64,000 nt of DNA from Earliella scabrosa. Its lineage: Eukaryota; Basidiomycota; Agaricomycetes; Polyporales; Polyporaceae. A program made the position numbers and the translations under genes. Where the stretch lies: NCBI GenBank assembly GCA_022605405.1, contig JABYQQ010000010.1, forward strand, positions 186,001-250,000, in the 5' to 3' direction. The notes under the pieces are model-generated. The model was given only the letters and a program-made list of their open reading frames with translations. It did not search any database and was not told where the DNA came from. Below are positions 36,464-49,593 of the stretch, one piece after another (within the stretch, counting starts at the first letter, position 1; each line of letters starts with the position of its first letter).

Positions 36464-37124
36464 CCCAGATACCGTGTTGCCGTTCAGTCTTCTCTTCTTC
36501 GTCTTCGCTTTCGCAAGTCTACACTCCGTGTTATGTCTCTCCTCGTTTTGTGCGCGCTCCCCGTGCAGTTGTACCGCTCCGATTGTCTTTCGCTAGGGCC
36601 TTGCATCTCCCCGTCTGCTTAGTGCTATACCCTAAGTCTGTATGAGTAATGTGCTTCTACCTCTCACACACGCCATTCTGCGTAATCACCAATTCCCGCT
36701 TCCCTGAGTCCCTCCTCCCTTTACACAACTCTTCACCCCCCCAATGCCGGCTGCAACGCCTTGCCCCCCGCAGTGTTTGCGCTGAAGGCTGTGATGTGCG
36801 ATGCTTGTGTCCGGTTGTACTGTAGGCTTGTAGGTGTACGCATAGTCAATCTGTTGCTTCTTTCTGCTCGGAATCTACTTACATTTCACTTACGTCTGCG
36901 AGAGTCCTTTGTGTGCACGCACCTAATCGAGATCACCACCTACTATCAGTGTACAGCCAGGATGATGCAAGAATGGCGTGTTGAAGCCATGGATGAATAG
37001 ATACGGACGTGGTGCGACTAACTACGGGGGTCTAGATGTGCGAGTGCGAGTGTAATGCGTGCTAGAGTGAGAGTGAGAGCGACAATACAGGCCAAGAGGT
37101 GCTATGATACAACAGGATCCCAGC
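36464..37124. other. Convergent intergenic region
   Basis: About 660 bp between the stop codons of the membrane protein and the CBS-domain gene. It holds T-rich 3' flank sequence and no supported feature. Confidence 0.5.
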
Positions 37125-38172
37125 TCAGAAGCCCCGACGGGTGACGAATTTCTGAGGGAGAAGAGGCCGCGATTAGCACTAATGTTTTAGGCGCGGAGAA
37201 GGTACGGGACAAAGCCCGAGTCCGAGGAGACGCTAGAACGCACCTCGAGGTCTTGTGATGTTACGACGCCGAGGACGAACTTGCGGTCCCAGTCGGTGAC
37301 GATGGCGAATATATTGCGCTTGAGGAACTCCTCGAGCTCGGCGAGGGGCGTCGAGGGAGTGATGATTGTGTAGGGGGTCGCGGCGGTGCGTTTGAATTTG
37401 GTCATGTACGTCTCGACCTTGTCGTCCTTTCGGTCGCGATCCAGAACGCGACGCATCGGCAAGGGCGGGTGAGGGGAAGAATGGGACGAGGCATGGGAGA
37501 AGGACAGTCCGGTTTCAGCATAAGGTGGGATTCTTGTCTTAGTGCCGGAATGGAGAGGGACTCACAGGGTTCGCCTCGCCCGCTTCCCACTTCGCCTTGA
37601 GAGCGGCGACGTCGATGTAGCCCAGCAGTTTCCGCTTGCGATCTAGGACCCTGGACGCCGAAGTTATGGTGTCAGGATGCGAGGGGTTGGTAAGAATAGA
37701 GGTGGGAGAAGAAGAGACAGGGCCAGGGTCGGTCGGAGGAAAAGGAGAGTCGAAGCGTCGCAGCGCTCATGAAACTGTGCGTCTGCGCTCCCGGAGGGTT
37801 TCGAGGGCGCGGATGCAATCCCACATGGAACGCCTTGACCGCTGCTTTTCGTTCTCCATTCGCGAGCAGCACGGAAGTCGGAGGTCGGAGCACACGGAGA
37901 TAGGCACTCACGGGATGTGGGAGAAGTCGCGCTCGTAGGCCATCTCTATCGCGCGTGAGATGGCCTCGTCCGCAGGGAGCGCGAACGCCGGGGGCAATTG
38001 TAGGTCCTGTTCGCGCGATGGTTCGCAGGGCATGTACGCGTAAGCTTGGCCTGCTGCGCTAGCTGGAAGACGAACTAAGGCTGACCTCGACGACTGCACC
38101 TCGGTACTTGTCGGCTGGTGGCCGGATGAACGCCTCGGATTGTGCGGGAAGAGTGGATGTTGTCGTGGCCAT
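37125..38172 (-). CDS. Small CBS-domain protein (about 168 aa)
   Basis: Five exons on the minus strand, starting at ATG 38172. A short lead (IRPPADKYRGQAYAYMP) precedes two CBS motifs. One is around PADEAISRAIEMAYERDFSHIP then VLDRKRKLLGYIDV. The other is around TIITPSTPLAELEEFL then FAIVTDWDRKFVLGVVTSQDLE. The last exon is only 27 nt (37151-37125, coding KFVTRRGF). It is revealed by the GTGCGT donor right after the codon for the Glu of SQDLE and the CTCCCTCAG acceptor. Reading through that intron would instead add about 18 unrelated residues. A CBS pair usually binds adenosine nucleotides and gates partner activity. The partner is unknown. Confidence 0.75.
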
Positions 38173-38534
38173 TTCGCAGGAGATAGTGGTGATGGTGCAG
38201 CAGAAGAGCGGGGGGTGGAAGGGTATCCTGGCAAGTCGTAGCAGTTCAATAAAAGCAAGAGCGCGAGTTCACAGTGTCAGGCCATACCTCGGGCGATCGT
38301 ACAATTCTTTGCCACCATCCTCGCTGCTCTGTCTTCGGCAAAGTCCGATCGGTCCGGACCATGTCGCGTGGGTAAATACACCGGATATGGCAGGTGCGTT
38401 CAACCTCAGAAATCGCGTAATTCCAGGAACCCTAGATTAGGGCTTGAGGACGTGCACTGACGCGTCGCGTCCACTCAGCGCACGCTTGCGAGTGCTCGAC
38501 TGCATCGTACTCTTCCTCCTCCGCCTCCATCGCC
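38173..38534. promoter_or_regulatory. Shared promoter region, CBS gene and RPN1
   Basis: 362 bp between the divergent start codons of the CBS-domain gene and RPN1. No TATA box stands out. Both core promoters must lie here. I did not identify a proteasome-associated control element by eye. Confidence 0.4.
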
Positions 38535-41500
38535 ATGCCTGAACCCACCAAAGCTGCGATTGCTGTCCCCTCAGAGGACCCCAAGAAGAAGAAGCCGGAG
38601 GAGAAAGCTGAGGATGTGAAGGACGGAGCATCCAAGAAGAAGGACGAGGAGAAGGAGGGAGAGGAACTGGTACGTTCATGCGAGGTTATCGCATTTGTTG
38701 ACGCGTCCCTGACACCTGGGTGTTGTAGTCAGAAGAAGACCTGCAGCTGAAGAATGAGTTGGAAATGCTCATTGAACGGTTGCGGGTGAGTGCATCTCTC
38801 AACACACTTGAGAACGCGTACAAGTGCTCATTGTGGCTGGTGTTAGGAACCCAATACCGAGCTCTACCGACCCGCACTGGAGACTCTTAGGACACTGATT
38901 AGGACATCAACATCGTCTATGACCTCGGTACCGAAACCTCTGAAGTTCCTCCACCCACATTATCCCGGACTGCAAGCACTGTATGAGACATGGCCTGCGT
39001 CTGACAACAAGGTGAGTTTTGCTCGCGTGCGCACTCTATTATATGCTACATGACTGATTCATTCACTTGAATTGAACGCGCGGTAGAGTCTGTTTGCAGA
39101 CATCCTCTCCGTCCTCGCAATGACGTACTCTGACACCCAACCCCGAGGGACGCTGCGATACCGCTTGCTCTCTGCTGCCTTGAGTCCCTCACCACCACTA
39201 TCTGAGCCAGGCTCATGGGGTCACGAGTACGTGCGTCACCTAGCCGCCGAACTCGGCGAAGAGTACAACTCGCGCGAATTCGACGAAGCTGGCGTCGAGA
39301 AGGAGTCGGAAGAAAGCAAGGTCCCCGGCACAGTGGACGATCTTCGCGCGCTCGCAATGCAGTGTGCAACCTTCCTACTTCAGCACAACGCGGAACCAGA
39401 TGCTGTGGATTTGCTAGAGGAACTGGAGATTGTGGACAAGATCGTGGACGTCGTTGACGAGAACACGTACGAGCGTGTATGCCAATACATGATTCGGTGA
39501 GTTTGAACTGTGCGCGTCCACGATGTGAAGATTTACGCGCCATGCATAGTTGCGTGAACCTCCTTCCGCCACCCGATGACGTCTCCTTCCTTCGTACCGC
39601 ACATCGTATATATGCGAAGCACCATAAGTTCCCCCAAGCCTTGTCACTGTCAATACGTCTTGGCGATCCCGAACTCATTCGCGCCGACTTCAATGCCCCA
39701 GGCAATCCCAGTATGAAGAAGCAGCTCGCGTTCATCCTTGCACGAGCCCAGGTTCCCAAAGAGTGGCTGGACGCTCCCGCGGAGGATGGCATGGACGACG
39801 CCGAGGAACTACCTGAAGACCTTGTCGAGTGTTTGAGCAACGCACAACTTTCCAAGCACTTCAAGGAGTTCGGTAAGGAGCTGAACGTCCTGGAGCCCAA
39901 GAGTCTAGAGGATGTCTATAAGACACACCTCGAAAACACCAGTGCGTACCAAGCGAGTCTCTCTCATGAAATTTGTCTGACCTCTGCTGCCAGGGACCAC
40001 CACGGCGAATGTCGACTCCGCGAAGGCGAATCTTGCAGGTACCTTCGTCAACGCATTCGTCAACGCCGGCTTCGGTAACGAGAAGCTCATGGCGAAGGCG
40101 GAAGAGGGGAGCAGTTGGGTGTACAAGAACAAGGACCATGGCATGCTAAGCGCTGCCGCAAGTCTTGGTCTGAGTCTGCTTTGGGACGTCGACGACGGCT
40201 ACTCCCAAGTCGACAAGTACACGTACTCCTCGGAAGAGTACATTAAGGCCGGTGCGCTGCTCGCGACGGGTATCCTTGGCAGTGGCGTTCGAACAGAGGC
40301 GGACGCGGCCATCGCACTTCTCACCGAATACCTCGACAACAAGTCTGTACCGCTGAAGACCTCCGCGATCGTGGGTCTCGGGCTGGCTTATGCCGGTGCG
40401 CAGCGCGAAGACCTGATGTCGATGCTCCTGCCTATCGTCGCAGATGACGGCGTGTCGATGGAGATTGCATCGCTGGCATCGCTTGCGGTTGGATTCATCT
40501 TTGTTGGGAGCGGGAATGGCGAGGTCGCCAGCACGATCTTGCAGACACTCATGGAACGCGAAGACAAGCAGCTGGACGAGAAGTGGGCACGATTCATGGT
40601 TCTCGGTCTTGCGCTTCTCTACCTCGGTGCGTAAGCCCATGTCAAATTCACGTCAGCGTCAACCAGAGGCTCACCAGTGAAACAGGTCTCCAGGAGGGCT
40701 CGGACGCCACGATTATCACCCTCAAGGCGATTGAGCACCAGATCTCGCAGACCGCCGTCGTCTTGGTCGACATGTGCTCATTTGCTGGAACGGGCAATGT
40801 GCTCAAAGTCCAGGAGCTCCTACACTATTGCGACGAACACATCGACAAGACGCCGAAGGAGAAGAAGGACGACAAAGACACTGCATCCGACGAACCCGCC
40901 AAGGACGATACCTTCCAGGCCTTCGCAGTCATCGGCATTGCGCTCGTGGCTATGGGCGAAGAGATCGGCTCGGAGATGTCTCTCCGACAATTCAACCACC
41001 TCGTGAGTTACATACACTGGTTGTGCATCTAGCTGATCCTAAACGTGTGATCAAGATGCACTACGGCGAGCCAATCATCAGGAAAGCCGTTCCTCTCGCC
41101 CTCGGTCTCGTCAGCGCATCAAATCCTCAGCTACCCATTATGGACACGTTGTCGAAATACAGTCACGACAACGATCTGCAAGTCGCACTCAACGCGATCT
41201 TTGCTATGGGTCTTATCGGCGCGGGCACGAACAACGCTCGACTGGCGCAGATGCTCCGGCAACTTGCGGGCTACTACTACAAGGAGCCCGATTGTCTGTT
41301 CATGGTCCGGATAGCGCAGGGTCTAGTACACATGGGCAAGGGCACGATCACGATCAACCCCTTCTTCTCAGACAGGACAATCATGGGCAGGACAGCGGTT
41401 GCGGGGTTGCTGGCTACCTTGACTGCGTTCACAGACGCTAAGGGCTGTAAGTTGAACTCACCTTCTCTCATTAGCGGACACTAATGGCACGATCATCGCA

Positions 41501-41821
41501 GTTATTCTCGACAAGTACCACTGGATGCTCTACTTCCTGACGCCCGCGATGTACCCCCGGTTCCTCATCACGCTCGATGAGGAGCTCAACAGCATCCCGG
41601 TGACCGTGCGTGTTGGCCAGGCGGTCGACGTCGTTGGACAGGCCGGCAAGCCCAGGACGATCTCCGGCTTCCAGACACACTCGACGCCGGTGCGGCTGGG
41701 CACGACGGAGCGCGCAGAGCTCGCAACGGAGGAGTACATCCCCTTCGCGCACGTGTTGGAAGGGTTCGTCATCCTGCAGAAGAATCCGGGCTGGGAGAGC
41801 GAGGACAAAATGGACATCTGA
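38535..41821 (+). CDS. RPN1: 26S proteasome regulatory subunit RPN1 (PSMD2)
   Basis: The non-ATPase base subunit of the 19S regulatory particle, which docks ubiquitin receptors and shuttle factors. The product is about 920 aa from some ten exons. ATG 38535 opens a highly charged Lys/Glu-rich N-terminus ([18 protein letters not shown]), typical of RPN1. The sequence then runs through [31 protein letters not shown] and [13 protein letters not shown], all RPN1 landmarks. The middle has proteasome/cyclosome repeats (for example [18 protein letters not shown] and [17 protein letters not shown]). The C-terminus ends [13 protein letters not shown] at 41821. All exons join in frame and the gene looks intact. 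Confidence 0.95.
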
Positions 41822-42415
41822 GCGTGCAATCGTTGGTACCTGGTAGTATTGTAGAACTCTGCTTTCGTTGTATCTATAATCATCCCTTGCACTCTAGCCC
41901 GCTGCGGTATGACGCGGAGCATACGGGTCCTCGACTACGGAGAAAGTCGGAGAAGTGGCTTTTGCCAAGGCGCATGCGATGTCACACGCCCCCACGCCGC
42001 CGCCATTCCGATGAGTCACAAACTGTCCGACACCGACGGTATCGGCTCCAAGTCAGGCTCACCAGCAGGTTGTAGGTGAGCGCTCTACTCTTGTCCTGAA
42101 TCGCAGTACCGATGATAGAACCATCGTAGCCGCTGTCAAACCCACAAATTCCACTTCGTGAATCCGACTGCCATGTCGATTGCGCGGCTTCCCAGTCGCT
42201 GGGGATTGCGTGAAACACTTCACGTTGACATGTTGTGCCCGGTGTACGACTCACGCATTCACATCGCCTGCAGCATGAAATGTTGAGGAACCGAGATTGC
42301 TCTCAGGAGCGCTCTGCCCAGGATGGTTCGGCGGCCTATATAACTCGAATGCAATTCGAAGGGTCCGCCCCAACTCATATTCACTGCTACCTAACTCAAC
42401 TTCACACAACACACG
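41822..42415. other. Intergenic region upstream of monooxygenase copy 2
   Basis: About 590 bp holding the 3' flank of RPN1 and the promoter of the next gene. No further structure is seen. Confidence 0.5.
42337..42344 (+). promoter_or_regulatory. TATA box of monooxygenase copy 2
   Basis: TATATAAC in a GC-rich setting, 79 nt upstream of the ATG at 42416. It is followed by a pyrimidine/CA-rich stretch typical of fungal transcription start regions. Confidence 0.6.
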
Positions 42416-44634
<2,219 letters not shown>

Positions 44635-44770
44635 GATCCTGCATGTACTGTTCCTGCATCTTGATGACTGTATGATACGTGGTATAACGTTCAACTCGAT
44701 GTCGAAACTTCAACGCACGGCATTGGTCTCGATAGACCTACATGTATGCATTGCTATGCTCGTGAATCAT

Positions 44771-44861
44771 GGGCATTTGGCACAGTGGTAGCGCGCACGC
44801 TTCGCACGGCCATTGAAACTGGAGTTGCGTGAGGTCCAGGGTTCAATCCCCTGAATGTCCA
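44771..44861 (+). tRNA. tRNA-Ala (anticodon CGC) with 19-nt intron
   Basis: It folds as a complete tRNA. The acceptor stem GGGCATT pairs with AATGTCC and includes a G3-U70 wobble, the identity mark of alanine tRNA. The D-arm is GCAC/GCGC (one A-C mismatch) with loop AGTGGTA. The anticodon stem is CACGC/GCGTG with loop TT-CGC-A. A 19-nt intron (44807-44825) sits at the standard site one base 3' of the anticodon. The T-arm is CAGGG-TTCAATC-CCCTG, and the discriminator base is A (44861). Internal A and B boxes are present. It decodes GCG. Confidence 0.93.
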
Positions 44862-44865
44862 AAGC

Positions 44866-44870
44866 TTTTT
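44866..44870 (+). terminator. RNA polymerase III terminator of tRNA-Ala
   Basis: A run of five T starting five bases after the discriminator base, the usual Pol III stop signal. Confidence 0.8.
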
Positions 44871-44899
44871 GTCGTCTCGTTGTCCCCTCGGTGTCCCTT

Positions 44900-44907
44900 G
44901 GCCATCC
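44900..44907. repeat. Left copy of 8-bp direct repeat GGCCATCC
   Basis: GGCCATCC abuts the left 87-bp inverted repeat. The same octamer occurs at 47814-47821 just outside the right repeat, so the pair may be a target-site duplication. Confidence 0.45.
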
Positions 44908-44994
44908 CAGGCTCCTACCCATCCGCCGCTACGAGTGGAGGGCGATATCTAGCAGCGGGAGTCGAGGAGAGATCGAGGAGGAGCGTATACCCGA
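44908..44994 (+). repeat. Left arm of perfect 87-bp inverted repeat
   Basis: This 87-bp block, starting CAGGCTCCTACCC and ending GTATACCCGA, is identical base for base to the reverse complement of 47726-47812. It begins 46 bp downstream of the tRNA-Ala gene. Confidence 0.9.
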
Positions 44995-45386
44995 ATAGAC
45001 GCTGGTCAGTTTTCCTGGACACGAATGTGAGCCAGGTCTCCTCTCGAGTAATGTTGAGTCCATCTGGGGTGGGAAAGCTGACTAATTGTGTTTCAGGTCG
45101 CTCATAATGGGAGTCCGTTTCCACGGGACCCCTAACAGCGTGGAGTTGGCTGCGTCATCGTCATGAGGTACACCAGATGTATGAGCAGCGAGGTTAGCGT
45201 ACGAGTTCCGTTCTCTGCGATCGAAGCTTTGAAATCCGGGGTCGATTGTGTCATGTAGGCTATGTGAACGTACGCTGAGGCGGTCTGTGTTCGTGTAAGA
45301 GTACTCACAAACATAGGAGATCCTGCGCTGTACTTGAGTATCAGGAAGTTTCGACCTTCGACCTCCCAGCCGGTACTACCGCACAC
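44915..45386 (-). pseudogene. Gene fragment reading into the left repeat arm
   Basis: On the minus strand a frame with coding-like composition (CGSTGWEVEGRNFLILKYS) runs to a GTGAGT donor at about 45306. After a possible acceptor near 45147 a second frame (LVSFPTPDGLNITREETWL) continues through the 87-bp repeat to a TAG. The two pieces do not join in one phase with those sites, so this may be a broken gene or a miscalled exon pair. No family is recognised. Confidence 0.2.
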
Positions 45387-47725
45387 GAAAATACAGTCGT
45401 GCTGGTTCTTATACCTGCGCCGCAGTGCGAGTACTAATGAGTACTCAGTCCATATCCGTCGACCGCATCCGACTCAGTTCGCTCGACTGCCAACCCGCAC
45501 ACCGCGATATCAATCCGTGTCCAGGACTGCCCGGAGGGCCCTTGACTTATTGGATTTTGGGGGTGTATTTACCTGTGTTTTGTGCCACGCCCTGCAAAAT
45601 CCAAAACTGACCAGCGTCTATTCCATCAGCAAACAACGCACCTAATGACCCGCGATGGCGTCCCCTGACGCGGTATGGCAGACGCCCGTCGGCACGACAA
45701 ATGGCTGCCATGCATTGCAGTCATTCGTCGGCGTAGACGGACACCTGCCATTATTCATCAGCGGCGACATGAGGCTGCAGCCTTCTGTATTGATTCATCC
45801 TGTAGGACTGATAGTTAGCATCATTGACCATTCATGTATGCGTAGCTTCGATCGATCGCAAGTTGGAGTAGCTCACGGACACGCGCCCCGACGGTGTGAT
45901 GAGTGGTACAGACGTGTATTGCCTGCAACGTGCTACCCGTACAGGTCATCTACGAGTGTGAGTTCTCGCCACTCTCATCATCATTGCCTTCGCCGTAGCT
46001 CTCCGTCTTGCCATCGCCATCATCCTCGTCCGGCGGCGGCTCGTAATCGGGATCGTCCTCGTTACTCTAGCATGCTGGTCCGCACCGTGACCGTCTGCAT
46101 GGCGCCCGGAGCGTTTTAGTCTGTCTGCTTGTTCGGGGTATCGGATTGCGTCGCATGGAGCGTCCGAGGTGGAGGAGAGACGCACCACATTGAGCCAAGC
46201 CCAGGTCCCGGAGATGGTTCATGGTAGGCGAAAATAGTGCTGAGGCCTGTGTGACGAGCGAGGCGAGGCGAGGGCGCAGTCAGGACGGAGACACTGAAGG
46301 AAAGGACAGACAGACAGAGCGAGGAGCTTCGAGAGCGAAAGGAGAGTAGGAAGGGATCCGAAAGATAGAGAGATTAATGTGCGCTGTGCGGGAACACAGA
46401 CGGGTGACAGAATCTGAAGCCCTGAGACGACGCGCGTCGCGACGTCGCAACACGTGATCGTGGTGTCTCGTACCGATCCGGCTAGCAATCTTGCGCCCAT
46501 CCGATTCCGTGCCAATCCTGACCAGTCCCTTCGCCCCAAACATTCGAAGTCGTCATAGCTGTCACCCGCGACGACGTCTGGGCCTATAAGAATCAGCTCC
46601 GGCTCCTCTCCCTCCTCATCCTCCTTGCCCTTCGACCACCACCATCTCCTGCACGTCCTCCATCCCGTCTGGCCGTCTCCCGTGCCGAACTACGCGTTCC
46701 TCATCTTCTACTCCTCTGCTTTTCTGCTCGTCTCTCCTCTGTCTGTGAACAGTCTCAACACCATAGAATTCCATTTCGTCGGAGTTCGAAGCCTGGGCGG
46801 CTGCGTTTTGGAGGATCAGCGCTCAATGCCCATGACAGTGCGTATTCAGTACGTGCGGTGAGTATATGCATCGAAGATTCGCTAATTGTGGTGCATATAG
46901 TCAGGAGAAGGGCCCTTCGACGACTTCAACGCTGACCTGTCGCGAAGATCCTTACCTGGTCGACTGAGTACGTCTACACTCCTCACCCCGAGCCATCTCG
47001 GCACACAAGCTCACCTCTATCAGGAGATCCCTATCCGCGCATAGTCGCCCTTGATCCTCGCTGCAAAGTAAGTGTTCCAGCTGTGGGTAGCACCACTCGT
47101 CCCTCCCCAACACGTGAATTTCATGTCCCTAATAGTGAGCGACTTTGGGTCCGTGCCGTTGCCTGCCCACTGAAACCGGCAGCTCGATGCGAACACGGCT
47201 CCGAGCCTCGAAGTGGCCCATCTCACCTCATGTGCGTATCCCCTCTTATCTAGTCCGCTTTTGGACTCGCGCTCGTGTGCTCGTTTCAACGCTCTGTATG
47301 CTCGAGGATTTGAGTTGTTACGCTATATTCCGCTCCGCGCATTGTATAATAGGCTAGTCCAATATAATGTGATTCTATTCGCTGTCCTGCTATTAGACTG
47401 CCAAACAGCTCCCAGCGGAATCAAACGGCGCACGCATTGACCCGAGCACCGGCCAGGATTCGTCATGAGCCGCCATATGCACCGTGCAATATGGCAGTCA
47501 GTGGTCTTGGATACGCGGCGGTATGGCAGCTTGCTGTCATCAGAGGTCGAGCCGCCCGTAAGGAATGGCAGCTATTTGCCATTTCTTCAGCTCGCAATGG
47601 CGACTGTCGACCGACCGTTACGCGCTTCCATCATTCCGCGTTATCTGCTGAAGGACGAAGACAGACATGGCGGACGGCGACGGTCATGACCATCGGTGGT
47701 CATTCCCATGACACGTTTGGTGATG
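44995..47725. other. Interior of the inverted-repeat segment, no confident gene
   Basis: Besides the fragment near 45.1-45.4 kb, a minus-strand frame at 47020-47289 reads SLTIRDMKFTCWGGTSGATHSWN and looks coding, but it is isolated and unrecognised. A TATA-like CCTATAAGAATC lies near 46.58 kb with a pyrimidine-rich stretch behind it. The frame that follows is only about 30 codons. Confidence 0.3.
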
Positions 47726-47812
47726 TCGGGTATACGCTCCTCCTCGATCTCTCCTCGACTCCCGCTGCTAGATATCGCCCTCCACTCGTAGCGGCGGATG
47801 GGTAGGAGCCTG
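47726..47812 (-). repeat. Right arm of perfect 87-bp inverted repeat
   Basis: The reverse complement of 44908-44994, with no mismatch over 87 bp. Identity stops abruptly at both edges. Confidence 0.9.
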
Positions 47813-47813
47813 A

Positions 47814-47821
47814 GGCCATCC
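47814..47821. repeat. Right copy of 8-bp direct repeat GGCCATCC
   Basis: Matches 44900-44907 and is separated from the right inverted-repeat arm by a single A. Confidence 0.4.
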
Positions 47822-48027
47822 CCTTGCTGGCTGTATGCTGAGTTCTGCAGCTGCAACAATATTGTCCTTGTATCTACTTCAGACTACTTGGAGCGCTCGT
47901 TGCAACGCCGGACAAAACGGCCGACAAGGGAGCGCCCGAGGGGCCAATCGGAAAGAGACGATTCGCCACTACCGATCTCCTCCACAACGCGCGCCTGTCA
48001 TCCTTACCTCCGTCCACAACGCCCGCC

Positions 48028-48952
48028 ATGTCCTCGTCCCTCGTCGCCCGCTCCGCGTTCAACAGGAACATCGCCGCCGCCCTCGCGCGCAGGTCCCTAC
48101 GGCCGCTCGCCCTGCAAGGTCTGTTCAGCTCTCCATGCCCATGTCGTTCACTGTGCATGCAGTTTGCCTTCGCTCGCGTGCGGGGTAAACCTGTGGGCAT
48201 GTATGCTAATGTTCAGCTACAGCACGAGGAGCAGCAGATGCTGCATACGTCCCTGGTGGTCGTGAGTACACCCAACCCTTGACCTCGTCGCGCTCGCCGC
48301 TCATAGATGAACCGCAGCCATCTACAGGGGCACCGTGAACGACCCCACTCCTTTCCCCCCGCCCTCCAAGTCGCACGGCTCGTACCACTGGGCATTCGAA
48401 CGCATCCTCTCCGCGGGACTGGTCCCCCTCACCGTCGCGTCGTTTGTCACTAGCGGCACCAACTACCCCATCCTCGACGGTCTGCTCGGTGTGAGCTTGG
48501 TGATGCATAGTCACATTGGCGTACGTCTATCCTCTCTGCCTCTCTAGCCTTGTCCATGTGCCATCTGCACGCCTTTTGCTGCACTCCCCGCCGTAGTCGC
48601 GTCTATGCTCGTGTGGTCGGACGTAGAGGCCGACGCATCCGACCCGTTCATCTGTATCACATGTGATTGCAAGCGCCGGGCACTGACGATGACGCGCCCG
48701 CTCAACAGTTCGATGCGGTCCTCGTCGACTACCTCCACCCCCGCAAGTTCCCCATCCTTGGAAAGATCTTCTCGTGGACACTGCGCGCGACCACCGTCGG
48801 TGTGCTCGTCGGTGTCTACCAGTTCAACACGAACGACATCGGTGCGTCTCCGGTCTCGCTTGCGCCGCATAGATCCGCATTCTCACCAGCCCGTAATGTC
48901 GTTCGGACCTGCAGGTCTCACGGAGCTCATTGCCAAGGCATGGCACGCATGA
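48028..48952 (+). CDS. SDH4: Succinate dehydrogenase membrane anchor, cytochrome b small subunit (SDH4/CybS)
   Basis: The small haem-b-binding membrane anchor of mitochondrial complex II. Five exons give about 168 aa: 48028 to about 48117, about 48219-48254, about 48319-48520, about 48709-48840 and about 48916-48952. The N-terminus is rich in Arg, Ser and Ala with few acidic residues (MSSSLVARSAFNRNIAAALARRSL), a typical mitochondrial targeting peptide. Three hydrophobic helices follow. The signature SHIGFDAVLVDYLH spans an intron and holds the haem-ligand His and the quinone-site Asp-Tyr. The domain begins HGSYHWAFERILSAGLVPLT, as in other CybS proteins. The gene appears intact. Confidence 0.92.
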
Positions 48953-49593
48953 GCACTGTACGACCTCGGAATACGTTCTGTGCAACTCGGAGTGGGATCA
49001 TTGCCTCAGGCGCAGAGGGCCGGACTGTTCCAGCCTCACATTGTATCTTCGCATACGTGACCGTTCAATGGATCGCAAAACAGCATTCCTTCTGTACTAC
49101 CAATTGACGTCGCCCGACTTGTAAATCGGGAAGCAGCCGTCAGTGTGAATGCATAGCAAAAATCCAGGATGTCTGTATTGGCCAGAGATCGAGACTGCCA
49201 GTAAGGGTATATCGTACAAGTGTGCATACGGATCCGCGGTGAGGAGTGCAAATAATTACAAGGATCAGCGAAGATGAGTGATGTACATGTACATGCGATG
49301 GATGGTGGATGAATGGATGGGATGGGATGGGAATGGGATCGTGGTGCATATGGCGAGGAATATCGTGTCATTACATACCATAGTGGATACCGCTACCGGC
49401 TTCTATACCCCCAGATGTAACTAGATCGTGCGTGAAGAAAAGAGTCGAGTGGATATACAGACGGTGAGAGGAAAGGCAGGCAGAAACCAAGAAAGGCGCA
49501 CCAAAGTTCGAGTCCAGATGCCAGACAAGAACACCGAGCCCCCGGGGGCCGGCGACGGAAGTGTAAACGGAGACCGGGGAAGTGGATCAGCAC
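48953..49593. other. Convergent intergenic region
   Basis: 640 bp between two convergent genes. It contains a GATGG-type microsatellite and no supported gene. Confidence 0.5.
49297..49339. repeat. Imperfect GATGG/GGATG microsatellite
   Basis: About 43 bp of imperfect tandem GATGG and GGATG units in the intergenic region. Confidence 0.75.

Larger units (their letters stand above)
44908..47812. mobile_element. Candidate non-autonomous DNA transposon with 87-bp terminal inverted repeats
   Basis: A 2905-bp segment bounded by a perfect 87-bp inverted repeat that starts CAGG. It is flanked by an 8-bp direct repeat (GGCCATCC at 44900-44907 and 47814-47821). One extra base (A, 47813) lies between the right arm and its octamer. 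CAGG-type ends with an 8-bp duplication are a hAT-superfamily pattern, but no transposase frame is recognisable inside, so it would be non-autonomous or a decayed copy. An alternative is a local inverted duplication of a gene fragment with a chance octamer match. The interior has no confident gene. Confidence 0.35.

Noticed and set aside
46860..46970. Possible small secreted peptide or mating pheromone gene
   Set aside because: The reading frame is about 30 codons, lacks a CaaX end, and no receptor gene is nearby.
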